Positions 8,469 to 15,432 of a DNA stretch of 29,696 nucleotides are shown one piece after another. The notes under the pieces were generated by a model that was given only the letters and a program-made list of their open reading frames with translations, was not told the DNA's origin and searched no databases. Numbering within the stretch: position 1 is the stretch's first letter; every line of letters starts with the position of its first letter. The stretch is from positions 1 through 29,696 of the forward strand of contig NZ_CAKVMR010000025.1 of NCBI RefSeq assembly GCF_934772795.1, read 5' to 3'. This stretch comes from an uncultured Holdemanella sp. Its GTDB lineage: Bacteria; Bacillota_I; Bacilli_A; Erysipelotrichales; Erysipelotrichaceae. The position numbers and the translations under genes are program-made.

Positions 8469-9016
8469 TCTTCATCCTCCTTTTGATAATAAGAAATACG
8501 CGTAATGCCATATGTCTTCTCTTTATATTTTGTGAATGAAGCTATTCTTTCTGGCCACACCTCTTCTTGCAGGCTTTCCACTACAATAACTCCATCTGAT
8601 TTTACAATATCTAAATCATCTAATTTTTGAATCAACTTCTCATTTTCCTGTTTCGCATAAGGAGGGTCAATATAAACTACATCATACTTTAAAGTCAAAC
8701 GCTCTAATACACTAAAAACATTTCCACAAATGATTTTAGTTTCTTTTTCAGCCTTTAAACTCTTTACATTCTCCTTAATGACAGAAATGGCCCCTTTATT
8801 ATTATCCACCAAAGTCGCATGATCCATTCCGCGACTCACAGCTTCTAAGCCCATATTTCCGGTTCCACTGTAACAATCTAAAAAGTTACCACCATCAAAC
8901 ATGTTACCCAAACTCGAAAAGATGGCCCCCTTAATCTTATCTTGTGTTGGTCTAGTCGCATCATTTTTAGGACTTTTCAATGATCTAGACCCATATTTAC
9001 CCGCTACAATTCTCAT
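8465..9016 (-). CDS. rsmD: 16S rRNA (guanine(966)-N(2))-methyltransferase RsmD
   Basis: The 183-residue SAM-dependent methyltransferase begins MRIVAGKYGSRSL, typical of RsmD. It has the SAM-binding LDCYSGTGNMGLEAVSRG motif and the catalytic DPPY in VVYIDPPY. It modifies G966 of 16S rRNA in the small subunit. The start at 9016 is chosen because its ATG overlaps the stop of the upstream SEDS gene (ATGA) and matches family N-termini. A longer in-frame start at 9052 would lie inside that gene. Its stop overlaps the coaD start in the same ATGA manner. Confidence 0.93.
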   Translation of the reverse strand: MRIVAGKYGSRSLKSPKNDATRPTQDKIKGAIFSSLGNMFDGGNFLDCYSGTGNMGLEAVSRGMDHATLVDNNKGAISVIKENVKSLKAEKETKIICGNVFSVLERLTLKYDVVYIDPPYAKQENEKLIQKLDDLDIVKSDGVIVVESLQEEVWPERIASFTKYKEKTYGITRISYYQKEDEE

Positions 9017-10221
9017 GATAAACGATCCATCTCCCTTCTTCGAATCGCACATATGCAGTTTTGTGCCAATCCCATTGTCAACATAATTGAAATCAAGCTT
9101 GTACCTCCACTACTTATAAATAGTAGGGGTACTCCTGTAAAAGGAATCAGGCTAGCCACACCCCCTGCATTCAAAAAGAAGTGCATAAATAGATAGACGC
9201 CTGTGCCTCCTAATATAATTTTGTACATATCTTCACTTGTTTTAAAGGCATAATAAAATAAGCGAAATTCAATAATTCCATATAGAATAACCAGTCCAAA
9301 CAAGCCAAAAACACCGGTTTCTTCAATCAATACAGCCAAAATATAGTCATTATCAGCCTGTGTTAAATATCCATATTTACGTGCTGAGTTTCCAATACCT
9401 TTTCCAATGATATTCGAACTTGCGATTCCATATAAGGAATTGGCAGGTTGATATCCATCCCCATAAACATCGGTATATGGATCTTTGAAGTTTTCAACAC
9501 GCACCGCAATATGTGCAAATGGCGTGTGTTTTAAAATGTCATTTCCTATATTTGTAAATCCAAATAAAACAACGGCAGAAATAATACCTCCATAAATAAG
9601 TACTTTTAATACTCGTTGTGTATGTTGTAAAACAGGATATTTTGGAATCATGATGCAGGATATAAAGATAAATCCAATGATAACAGCGGTTCCCGTATCT
9701 TTTTGACAAAGCACAATGATACATATACAAATAAATGCGGCCCACGCCCTTTTAAAGAGTCTACCCTTTTCCTTTAACATGATCGATTTCTTTTTTGAAC
9801 GATACAAACATGTCGCACAAATAATCAGCAATAATGGTTTTGCGAATTCACTAGGCTGCAAAGATATACCGGCAACCTGAATCCAGGCATGGCTTCCTCC
9901 AATTTCTGGAAACCCAAATGGAAGTACCATTATACCCAAACAAATTGGAACAATAAGCCATTCTGCTTTTGAATACCATCGAAAGCGAAACAAACGATTC
10001 ATAAACCACATGGCAATGTATCCACATACGCAAAATATACTTTGTTTAACGATTACTTTTGGGACAATGTTAGGGGCATATGTCGTTTTTCCTACATTGG
10101 TTGAAACAATCGTAAATGTTCCAATCAACAAAAGAAGCGTCACCGCCCAATTGATATACTTATCACACTTTGGATTCAATGCGAAAAATGCTAATTTTCC
10201 CTTCTTTTTTTGTTCGGACAT
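9013..10221 (-). CDS. ftsW: SEDS-family peptidoglycan glycosyltransferase (FtsW/RodA/SpoVE type)
   Basis: The 402-residue membrane protein has about ten transmembrane segments and the SEDS signatures: GSHAWIQVAGISLQPSEFAKP near residues 110-130, the long extracytoplasmic loop with GNSARKYGYLTQADNDYILAVLIEETG, and a C-terminal GVPLLFISSGGTSL. SEDS proteins polymerise glycan strands from lipid II together with a class B PBP. FtsW, RodA and SpoVE are hard to separate by motifs. FtsW is preferred because Bacillus keeps ftsW near rsmD-coaD, but RodA is possible. The start at 10221 has GGGGGG 7 nt upstream. It is the first gene of the five-gene operon ending with polC. Confidence 0.85.
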   Translation of the reverse strand: MSEQKKKGKLAFFALNPKCDKYINWAVTLLLLIGTFTIVSTNVGKTTYAPNIVPKVIVKQSIFCVCGYIAMWFMNRLFRFRWYSKAEWLIVPICLGIMVLPFGFPEIGGSHAWIQVAGISLQPSEFAKPLLLIICATCLYRSKKKSIMLKEKGRLFKRAWAAFICICIIVLCQKDTGTAVIIGFIFISCIMIPKYPVLQHTQRVLKVLIYGGIISAVVLFGFTNIGNDILKHTPFAHIAVRVENFKDPYTDVYGDGYQPANSLYGIASSNIIGKGIGNSARKYGYLTQADNDYILAVLIEETGVFGLFGLVILYGIIEFRLFYYAFKTSEDMYKIILGGTGVYLFMHFFLNAGGVASLIPFTGVPLLFISSGGTSLISIMLTMGLAQNCICAIRRREMDRLS

Positions 10222-10245
10222 GCAAATCCCCCCATCATAAATTCT

Positions 10246-10277
10246 ATTTTAGCATATTTTCAAAAATCATTTGTCAA
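10246..10277 (-). promoter_or_regulatory. Promoter of the ftsW-polC operon
   Basis: On the minus strand an extended -10 TGCTAAAAT (10254-10246) lies 25-33 bp upstream of the start codon. A perfect TTGACA (10277-10272) sits 20 bp further upstream, which is longer than ideal. The extended -10 may carry most of the activity. Confidence 0.55.
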
Positions 10278-10299
10278 TAATTCGAAAATGCTATAGAAT
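10271..10299 (+). promoter_or_regulatory. Promoter of def, overlapping the ftsW -35
   Basis: TTGTCA (10271-10276), a 17-bp spacer and TAGAAT (10294-10299) each match consensus at 5 of 6 positions. The -35 lies on the same bases as the oppositely directed ftsW -35 (10272-10277), so the two divergent promoters cannot easily be occupied at once. Confidence 0.5.
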
Positions 10300-10318
10300 G
10301 TTTGCGAGGATGATTACT

Positions 10319-10870
10319 ATGAAAATAACAAGCAAAGATATTATATTGGATACAGACGAAAGAATTCGTATGCAAAGTGAACCTGTTCAATTGCCTTTAT
10401 CAAATGAGGATAGAGAACTTTTACAGGCCATGTTAGATTATGTGCGCAATTCACAAGATGATGAAATTGCCGAAGCCGAAGGTTTACAGCCAGCCGTTGG
10501 TATTGCAGCTGTACAAGTTGGTGTTTTAAAACAAATGATTGCAGTTGTGATTCCTTATGAGGATGGTGTAGATGAAGTTGCACTAGTCAATCCTAAAATC
10601 ATTTCAGAATCCGTACAAAATGCATATTTAGATAATGGAGAAGGTTGTTTATCTGTAAAAGGTGAACATCCAGGACATGTTTTCCGTCATGCAAGAATCA
10701 AAGTTCGCGGTTACGATTTGATTCAAGATAAAAATGTAACAATTTCAGCGGAAGGATACTTCGCAATTTGTCTTCAACACGAAATCGATCACTTATCAGG
10801 TACACTTTTCTACGATCATATTGATGCCAATAATCCATGGAAAAGTGATGATGAGGCAGAAGTCATTTAA
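10319..10870 (+). CDS. def: Peptide deformylase
   Basis: The 183-residue metalloenzyme removes the N-formyl group from nascent proteins. The three conserved motifs are present: AVGIAAVQVG (motif 1, consensus GxGxAAxQ, with Val where Pro is usual), EGCLSV (motif 2, metal-ligand Cys) and QHEIDHLSG (motif 3, two metal-ligand His and the catalytic Glu). Length and the NSQDDEIAEAEGLQPAVG insertion point to the Gram-positive type 2 class. The start at 10319 has GAGG (10306-10309) at 9 nt. ATG 10310, giving MITMK as in some homologues, touches that RBS and is the alternative. The conserved Gln of motif 1 is intact, so activity is expected. Confidence 0.93.
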   Translation: MKITSKDIILDTDERIRMQSEPVQLPLSNEDRELLQAMLDYVRNSQDDEIAEAEGLQPAVGIAAVQVGVLKQMIAVVIPYEDGVDEVALVNPKIISESVQNAYLDNGEGCLSVKGEHPGHVFRHARIKVRGYDLIQDKNVTISAEGYFAICLQHEIDHLSGTLFYDHIDANNPWKSDDEAEVI

Positions 10871-10884
10871 GCTTCTGCTTTTTT
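10856..10884 (+). terminator. Terminator of def
   Basis: GCAGAAG (10856-10862) pairs with CTTCTGC (10872-10878), followed by T6. The left arm lies in the last def codons and the loop contains the stop codon. Confidence 0.8.
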
Positions 10885-10898
10885 AAATCGCATAGCTT

Positions 10899-10907
10899 TG
10901 CTATAAT
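10899..10907 (+). promoter_or_regulatory. Extended -10 promoter of rnj
   Basis: TGCTATAAT (10899-10907) is a perfect extended -10 and lies 38 bp upstream of the rnj start. The -35 position falls in the T-tract of the def terminator and does not match consensus. Confidence 0.55.
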
Positions 10908-10944
10908 AATAATAGAGTCATTAAATTATAGAAAGAGGTCGAAT

Positions 10945-12756
10945 ATGCCAAAAACACAAGAACAAGCGTTTGGGCATGCATCGAACAAAAAACCATATCA
11001 TGCAAAAAATCACGTTGAAAAAGGTGATACTTTGATCTATGCCCTAGGGGGACTAGGCGAAGTCGGTAAAAATATGTATTGCTACGAACACGAAAATGAA
11101 ATCTGTATCGTAGATTGTGGCGTTTTGTTTCCAGGTGATGAACTATTAGGCGTTGACTATGTAATTCCTGATTATCATCATTTGATTCGCATGAACAAAA
11201 AAAGAAAGTTTTTAGTAATTACCCATGGTCACGAAGATCATATTGGAGGAATTCCATTCTTACTAAAACAAGTCCAAATTGATGCTATCTATGCACCTCG
11301 TTTTGCGAAGGCTTTGATTCTTAAAAAGTTAAGTGAACATAAAGGACTAGAAAAAACAAAAATTATAGAAATTGATGAAAATTCAAGTATCTCAACAAAA
11401 TACTTTAAAGTTGGTTTCTTCAATACCATCCACTCTATCCCCGATTCTTTAGGTGTACATATCACATGCCCTAATGGATCTATTGTCCACACAGGTGACT
11501 TCAAATTTGATTTAACACCTGTTGGAACAAATGCAGACTACCAGAAAATGGCGTTTATTGGTGTCACAAAACCAGACTTATTAATGTCAGATTCTACAAA
11601 CTCTGGAGTTGAAGACTTCTCTATTTCAGAAAGAAAAGTTGCCAATGAAATCCAGGACATTATGCGTAAGACAAAACAACGTTTAATTGTTGCGACATTC
11701 GCATCCAACGTACATCGTGTTGCCCAAATCATTGAGGCTGCTACTAAATTTGGTAGAAAAGTAATCGTATTTGGTCGAAGTATGGAAAACGTTGTCGATA
11801 TCGGGCGAAAGATGGGAACAATCAAAGTTAAGAATTCAGACTTCTTAAGTCCTGAAGAATTAGCTTATACACCAGATGATAAAGTTTGTATTATTTGTAC
11901 AGGAAGTCAAGGTGAACCTTTGGCTGCCCTATCAAGGATTGCGAATGGCACACATCGTTTTATTCACTTAAAACCAGGGGATACAATCGTATTCTCAAGT
12001 AATCCAATTCCAGGAAACCAATCCAGTGTCAATCGTGTTATTGATAACTTATTTAGATCTGGAGCTACAGTATTGACAAAATCCATCTTAAATAACTTGC
12101 ATACAACAGGACATGCTTCCAAAGAAGAACAAAAATTAATGTTACAGTTAGTTCGTCCAACTTATTTTATGCCTGTTCATGGTGAATATAAGATGTTGAT
12201 GCAACACCGTCAAACCGCAATGGAAACAGGTATTCCTAAAGAAAATATCTTTGTATGCGCAAATGGAGATATTTTAATTTTAAGAGATCACAAAGTACTA
12301 CAAAGTGACTGGCGATACCAAGGTGATGATATCTACGTCGATGGAAATGATATTTCCGGATTATCTACTGCCGTTTTAAAGGATCGTCGAATCTTAGCTG
12401 ATAATGGATTGGTTGCCGTTATCTTAGCCATCGATTCAAAAGAAAACAAAATCTTAATGCGTCCAGTTATCGTGTCACGTGGATTTGTCTTCATTAAAGA
12501 TTCACAGGGATTGATCAAAGAAGCTGAATATATTGTGAACAATTCTCTTCAAGAAAAGATGAAAGAAAAAACCACTTTCTCTGAAATCAAAAACTGTGTG
12601 CGTTCTACATTAGAACCATTCTTATATAAGAAGACACATCGAAACCCAATTGTAATTCCAGTTATTTTGAATTCAAAACAAACCATGGAAGAACTTCAAA
12701 AGAATCGCAAGAACAACTTCCATGCAAGAAAACCAAGAGCAACAAAGGCATCCTAG
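10945..12756 (+). CDS. rnj: Ribonuclease J
   Basis: The 603-residue metallo-beta-lactamase/beta-CASP nuclease acts as a 5'-3' exoribonuclease and endonuclease in Firmicutes mRNA decay. The zinc motif THGHEDHIGG is at 93-102, followed by HTGDFKFD and the beta-CASP signatures (SDSTNSGVEDFSISE, FASNVHRVAQI, CTGSQGEPLAAL, LHTTGHASKEEQ, MPVHGEY). A C-terminal domain follows, ending in a basic tail. The first 25 residues are a polar extension before the core. The start has AGAGG upstream at good spacing. Whether it corresponds to RNase J1 or J2 cannot be decided here; the intact motif favours an active J1-like enzyme. It is transcribed alone, between its own promoter and a short terminator. Confidence 0.93.
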   Translation: MPKTQEQAFGHASNKKPYHAKNHVEKGDTLIYALGGLGEVGKNMYCYEHENEICIVDCGVLFPGDELLGVDYVIPDYHHLIRMNKKRKFLVITHGHEDHIGGIPFLLKQVQIDAIYAPRFAKALILKKLSEHKGLEKTKIIEIDENSSISTKYFKVGFFNTIHSIPDSLGVHITCPNGSIVHTGDFKFDLTPVGTNADYQKMAFIGVTKPDLLMSDSTNSGVEDFSISERKVANEIQDIMRKTKQRLIVATFASNVHRVAQIIEAATKFGRKVIVFGRSMENVVDIGRKMGTIKVKNSDFLSPEELAYTPDDKVCIICTGSQGEPLAALSRIANGTHRFIHLKPGDTIVFSSNPIPGNQSSVNRVIDNLFRSGATVLTKSILNNLHTTGHASKEEQKLMLQLVRPTYFMPVHGEYKMLMQHRQTAMETGIPKENIFVCANGDILILRDHKVLQSDWRYQGDDIYVDGNDISGLSTAVLKDRRILADNGLVAVILAIDSKENKILMRPVIVSRGFVFIKDSQGLIKEAEYIVNNSLQEKMKEKTTFSEIKNCVRSTLEPFLYKKTHRNPIVIPVILNSKQTMEELQKNRKNNFHARKPRATKAS

Positions 12757-12775
12757 TGATGTCTTTTCTATTTTA
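12747..12775 (+). terminator. Short terminator of rnj
   Basis: GGCATC (12748-12753) and GATGTC (12758-12763) form a 6-bp stem with one G-U pair and a 5-nt loop containing the stop codon. The T-rich TTTTCTATTTTAT follows. It is weak, and its tail runs into the promoter of the next gene. Confidence 0.55.
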
Positions 12776-12784
12776 TGATAAAAT
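12776..12784 (+). promoter_or_regulatory. Extended -10 promoter of the metallophosphoesterase, possibly giving a leaderless mRNA
   Basis: TGATAAAAT (12776-12784) matches the extended -10 consensus. Only 6 nt separate it from the ATG at 12791, so the expected transcription start falls on the ATG itself. No Shine-Dalgarno sequence is visible before the ATG. Confidence 0.5.
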
Positions 12785-12790
12785 AGTTTC

Positions 12791-13630
12791 ATGACAAAGT
12801 TACAGAAACAAATGTTTATCATCATTGCCATATTATTTGCGATCGTATTAAGTATGCTCGGTTCTTTGACAATCGCAAAAAATATCGAACCTGATCAATT
12901 GGGCGTACAATATAAAACATTGAAAGATGAAAAGATTCCATCCTCAATGAATGATGTATCCATTGTATATTTAACAGATGTGCAATATGGTAAATTTGAA
13001 AATAAAAAAAGAGCTAATAAACTCTTTGATAAAATCGAACACTTAGACCCAGACATTCTCATTTTTGGTGGAGATTTATTTGATGAAACATGTCAAATGA
13101 GTCAAGAAGACATGGATTATATCACCAATAAATTATCTAAGATTCATGCTCCACTTGGTAAGTTTTGTGTCTTAGGCGAAAAGGATGAAGCCAACAATGA
13201 TGTTGTTCGTTCTATTTTAAATCAGGCACAATTTGAAATATTAGAAAACGAAACTATTCTTCTTACAAACCAAAAAAGTGATGGCATTACATTAAGTGCA
13301 TTATCAAATACGCCAGATCCAAGTAAAATTTCAACTTCTAGTGAACAATACAACTTGCTTATTACCCACATGCCAGATACTCTGACTAATGAAGAATTAT
13401 CCACAAAATCAATATCGCTTGCATTATGTGGACACTCTCATGGCAATCAAATCACAATCCCCATTTTTGGTGGATATAAATCGATAGATGGGGCAAAATC
13501 ATTGAATCGTTCCCACGCAAAGCGACTCGCCTTTCCGTACATCATTTCATCTGGTGTAGGATGCACACACGTAAATCTTCGTTTTATGGCAAAACCAGAA
13601 ATCTATTATTTCATGCTACAAAGTAAATAA
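12791..13630 (+). CDS. Membrane-anchored metallophosphoesterase-like protein with altered metal motifs
   Basis: The 279-residue protein has an N-terminal hydrophobic anchor (residues 8-28), then a calcineurin-like phosphoesterase domain of the YkuE type. The motif series is recognisable but changed. Motif I reads TDVQYG where DxH is usual. Motif II GGDLFDE is intact. Motif III reads GEKDEAN where GNHD/E is usual, so both the bridging Asn and the catalytic His are replaced. Motif IV THMPD and motif V CGHSHGNQ are intact. The fold is probably kept, but chemistry or metal preference may differ, or activity may be low. It has no visible RBS and may be translated from a leaderless mRNA. No operon partner is evident: rnj lies upstream and a strong terminator follows. 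Confidence 0.75.
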   Translation: MTKLQKQMFIIIAILFAIVLSMLGSLTIAKNIEPDQLGVQYKTLKDEKIPSSMNDVSIVYLTDVQYGKFENKKRANKLFDKIEHLDPDILIFGGDLFDETCQMSQEDMDYITNKLSKIHAPLGKFCVLGEKDEANNDVVRSILNQAQFEILENETILLTNQKSDGITLSALSNTPDPSKISTSSEQYNLLITHMPDTLTNEELSTKSISLALCGHSHGNQITIPIFGGYKSIDGAKSLNRSHAKRLAFPYIISSGVGCTHVNLRFMAKPEIYYFMLQSK

Positions 13631-13663
13631 GAGGCTTTTTAAATCAGCCTCTTATTCTTTTTT
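13626..13663 (+). terminator. Terminator of the metallophosphoesterase, shared with the opposing small gene
   Basis: AATAAGAGGCT (13626-13636) pairs perfectly with AGCCTCTTATT (13646-13656), 11 bp, followed by CTTTTTTCTTT on the plus strand. On the minus strand the same hairpin holds the stop codon of the 40-residue gene and may end its transcript too. Confidence 0.85.
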
Positions 13664-13774
13664 CTTTAGACATTTAATGAGAAGTTCATTATTCTTTTTA
13701 ATTTCATCTTTAATAGAAGCTAGTTCTAACAAGATAAATACTAGGATTATTATGATAAAGATAGTTAGAAACAT
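13652..13774 (-). CDS. Small single-pass membrane protein, 40 residues, unknown function
   Basis: A short gene supported mainly by its translation signal: the ATG at 13774-13772 is preceded by AGGGGGTGA with a 5-nt gap, a near-perfect match to the 16S anti-Shine-Dalgarno. The product starts MFLTIFIIIILVFILLELAS, a single hydrophobic helix from residue 2 to about 18. The charged tail KDEIKKNNELLIKCLKKKE is predicted helical, with one Cys at 35. An extended -10 lies upstream and the stop is inside the shared bidirectional terminator, so it looks like a complete one-gene transcription unit. No family is recognised. Layout (short N-terminal helix, amphipathic charged tail) recalls small membrane regulators or type I toxin-like peptides, but no antisense RNA is evident. 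Confidence 0.65.
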   Translation of the reverse strand: MFLTIFIIIILVFILLELASIKDEIKKNNELLIKCLKKKE

Positions 13775-13813
13775 ACATGTCACCCCCTTTTCTATTCGAA
13801 TATCTCTACTCAA

Positions 13814-13822
13814 ATTTTATCA
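13814..13822 (-). promoter_or_regulatory. Extended -10 promoter of the 40-residue protein gene
   Basis: TGATAAAAT on the minus strand (13822-13814) lies 40 bp upstream of the start codon. The same motif stands before the metallophosphoesterase. No clear -35 is seen. Confidence 0.45.
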
Positions 13823-13874
13823 TAATAATAATACGGATCTTTATCTCCTTCTCTTTCTAAATCATTAAACAAAT

Positions 13875-13900
13875 AAAAAAGGAACCCATATGAGTTCCTT
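13875..13900 (-). terminator. Terminator of the cellobiose-type PTS operon
   Basis: On the minus strand AAGGAAC (13900-13894) pairs with GTTCCTT (13885-13879), followed by a T-run (to 13875). It begins 12 nt after the stop of the last GH1 gene. Confidence 0.8.
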
Positions 13901-13911
13901 AGTCATATACT

Positions 13912-15372
13912 TTATAAGTTTGTACTTAAATCTTCTCCATTTGTCTCGATAACATGTTTATACCAATAGAAGCTATCCTTCTTCAATCGTTTACCAGAGC
14001 CTTTTCCTAAATCATCTAAATCTACATAAATATATCCGTATCGTTTACTCATTTCAGCACTTGATGAAGAAACAATATCAATTGGTCCCCAACTTAAGTA
14101 AGCTAAAATATCAACACCATCTTTTACACACTCTTTTAATTGTTCAATATGTTGTTGCAAGTATTCAATACGATATGGATCATGAATTGATCCATCTTCT
14201 TCAATCGTATCCAAAGCTCCCAATCCATTTTCTGCAATCATCAAAGGAATTTCATAACGATCCCACAATTGACTTAAACAATTATAGAAGCCTAGTGGAT
14301 CTGCTCTCCATTCCCATGGTGTAGGTTTAAGGTAAGAATTCTTTTCTGCTTTAAATGGAGTTCCATCATCTGTTTCATGATTGAATACATATGAAGAATA
14401 ATATGAAATTGCCAAGAATTGCATCTTATTATTTTTTAAAAGCTCTTCATCTCCAGCCTCCATTTTTAAATCAATATTCTTCTCTTTAAAATGGCGTAAT
14501 GCATAAACTGGATATTCTCCACGAAGTTGTACATCTGAAAAGAAATATTGTTGCATTCTATTTTTCTTTAAAGTACCTACAATGTCTTCTGGGTTGCAAG
14601 TTTTTGGATATAGAGTACCATCCGCAAGCATTGTTCCCATTACTGCTTCTGGATCTATTTCTTTAGCTAATTCTACTACTTTAGCTCCAGCTACAAATTG
14701 ATTATGAACGGCTTGGTACATCAATTCTTCCATATTCTCTGCTTGATCATCATAGATTCCTAAGGATCCAAATTGTACAGTTGGAACTAAGTTCACTTGA
14801 TTACATACGATCCAATATTTAACTTTCCCTTTATATCTTTCTAATAATACTTTGGCATAACGAACAAAGAATTCAATCGTCTTCTTATTCGCAAATCCCC
14901 CATATTCTGTGACTAGATATAATGGAATATCATAGTGTGACATGGTAATGATTGGTTCCATTCCATCTTTGATAATTTCATCAATCAAGTTGTCATAGAA
15001 TTTAAGTCCTGCTTCATTGGGTTCCAATTCATCTCCTTTTGGGAAAATTCTTGACCATGAGATACTTGTTCTAAATGCCTTTAATCCTAATTCTTTTAAT
15101 AAGGCAAGATCTTCTTTATATGTATGATAGAAATCTATTCCATGACGTTTAGGAAAATAGCTTTCTGTATCTTGAATCGATGCCTTGATTTCTGCAAGAG
15201 TTCCTCCCCCTTCTTTTTCAATATGAGAACGATCCATGTTTTTATCATAAGCACGGATATCGGAAGTAGAAAGTCCTCTACCATCGACATCATAAGCTCC
15301 TTCAATTTGGCATGCTGCTACTGCTCCACCCCATAAAAAACCATCTTTAAATCCTGTTGGTAATTGTTTCAT
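13912..15372 (-). CDS. GH1 6-phospho-beta-glycosidase with Gln in place of the acid/base Glu
   Basis: This 486-residue family 1 glycoside hydrolase is the last gene of the cellobiose-type PTS operon. It has the GH1 N-terminus (FLWGGAVAACQIEGAYDVDG), SWSRIFP, the nucleophile motif IAENGLG (Glu381) and the phosphate-binding segment SSSSAEMSKRYGYIYVD that marks enzymes acting on 6-phosphorylated sugars. The acid/base motif, normally TFNE(I/P), reads VCNQVN, so Gln192 replaces the catalytic Glu. The same exchange defines plant myrosinases, which hydrolyse S-glycosides without an enzymic acid. The enzyme may therefore act on phosphorylated thioglucosides or other substrates with good leaving groups, or be weak on ordinary glucosides. 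The start at 15372 is set by GAGGAGG (15382-15388) upstream. Confidence 0.9.
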   Translation of the reverse strand: MKQLPTGFKDGFLWGGAVAACQIEGAYDVDGRGLSTSDIRAYDKNMDRSHIEKEGGGTLAEIKASIQDTESYFPKRHGIDFYHTYKEDLALLKELGLKAFRTSISWSRIFPKGDELEPNEAGLKFYDNLIDEIIKDGMEPIITMSHYDIPLYLVTEYGGFANKKTIEFFVRYAKVLLERYKGKVKYWIVCNQVNLVPTVQFGSLGIYDDQAENMEELMYQAVHNQFVAGAKVVELAKEIDPEAVMGTMLADGTLYPKTCNPEDIVGTLKKNRMQQYFFSDVQLRGEYPVYALRHFKEKNIDLKMEAGDEELLKNNKMQFLAISYYSSYVFNHETDDGTPFKAEKNSYLKPTPWEWRADPLGFYNCLSQLWDRYEIPLMIAENGLGALDTIEEDGSIHDPYRIEYLQQHIEQLKECVKDGVDILAYLSWGPIDIVSSSSAEMSKRYGYIYVDLDDLGKGSGKRLKKDSFYWYKHVIETNGEDLSTNL

Positions 15373-15398
15373 ATTATTATTTCCTCCTCGTACTAAAT

Positions 15399-15425
15399 TA
15401 GGCACATGAATAAATCATGTGCCTA
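15399..15425 (-). other. Intercistronic hairpin between the two GH1 genes
   Basis: TAGGCACATGA (15399-15409) and TCATGTGCCTA (15415-15425) form a perfect 11-bp stem with a 5-nt loop. On the mRNA strand it is followed by AATTTAG rather than a U-run, so it is more likely a stability or processing element than an efficient terminator. A weak attenuator is possible. Confidence 0.65.
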
Positions 15426-15432
15426 TGTTTTA

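Noticed and set aside
13677..13868. A 63-codon plus-strand open frame downstream of the metallophosphoesterase
   Set aside because: It has no ribosome binding site, starts after a strong terminator and lies opposite the minus-strand 40-residue gene, which has much better signals.
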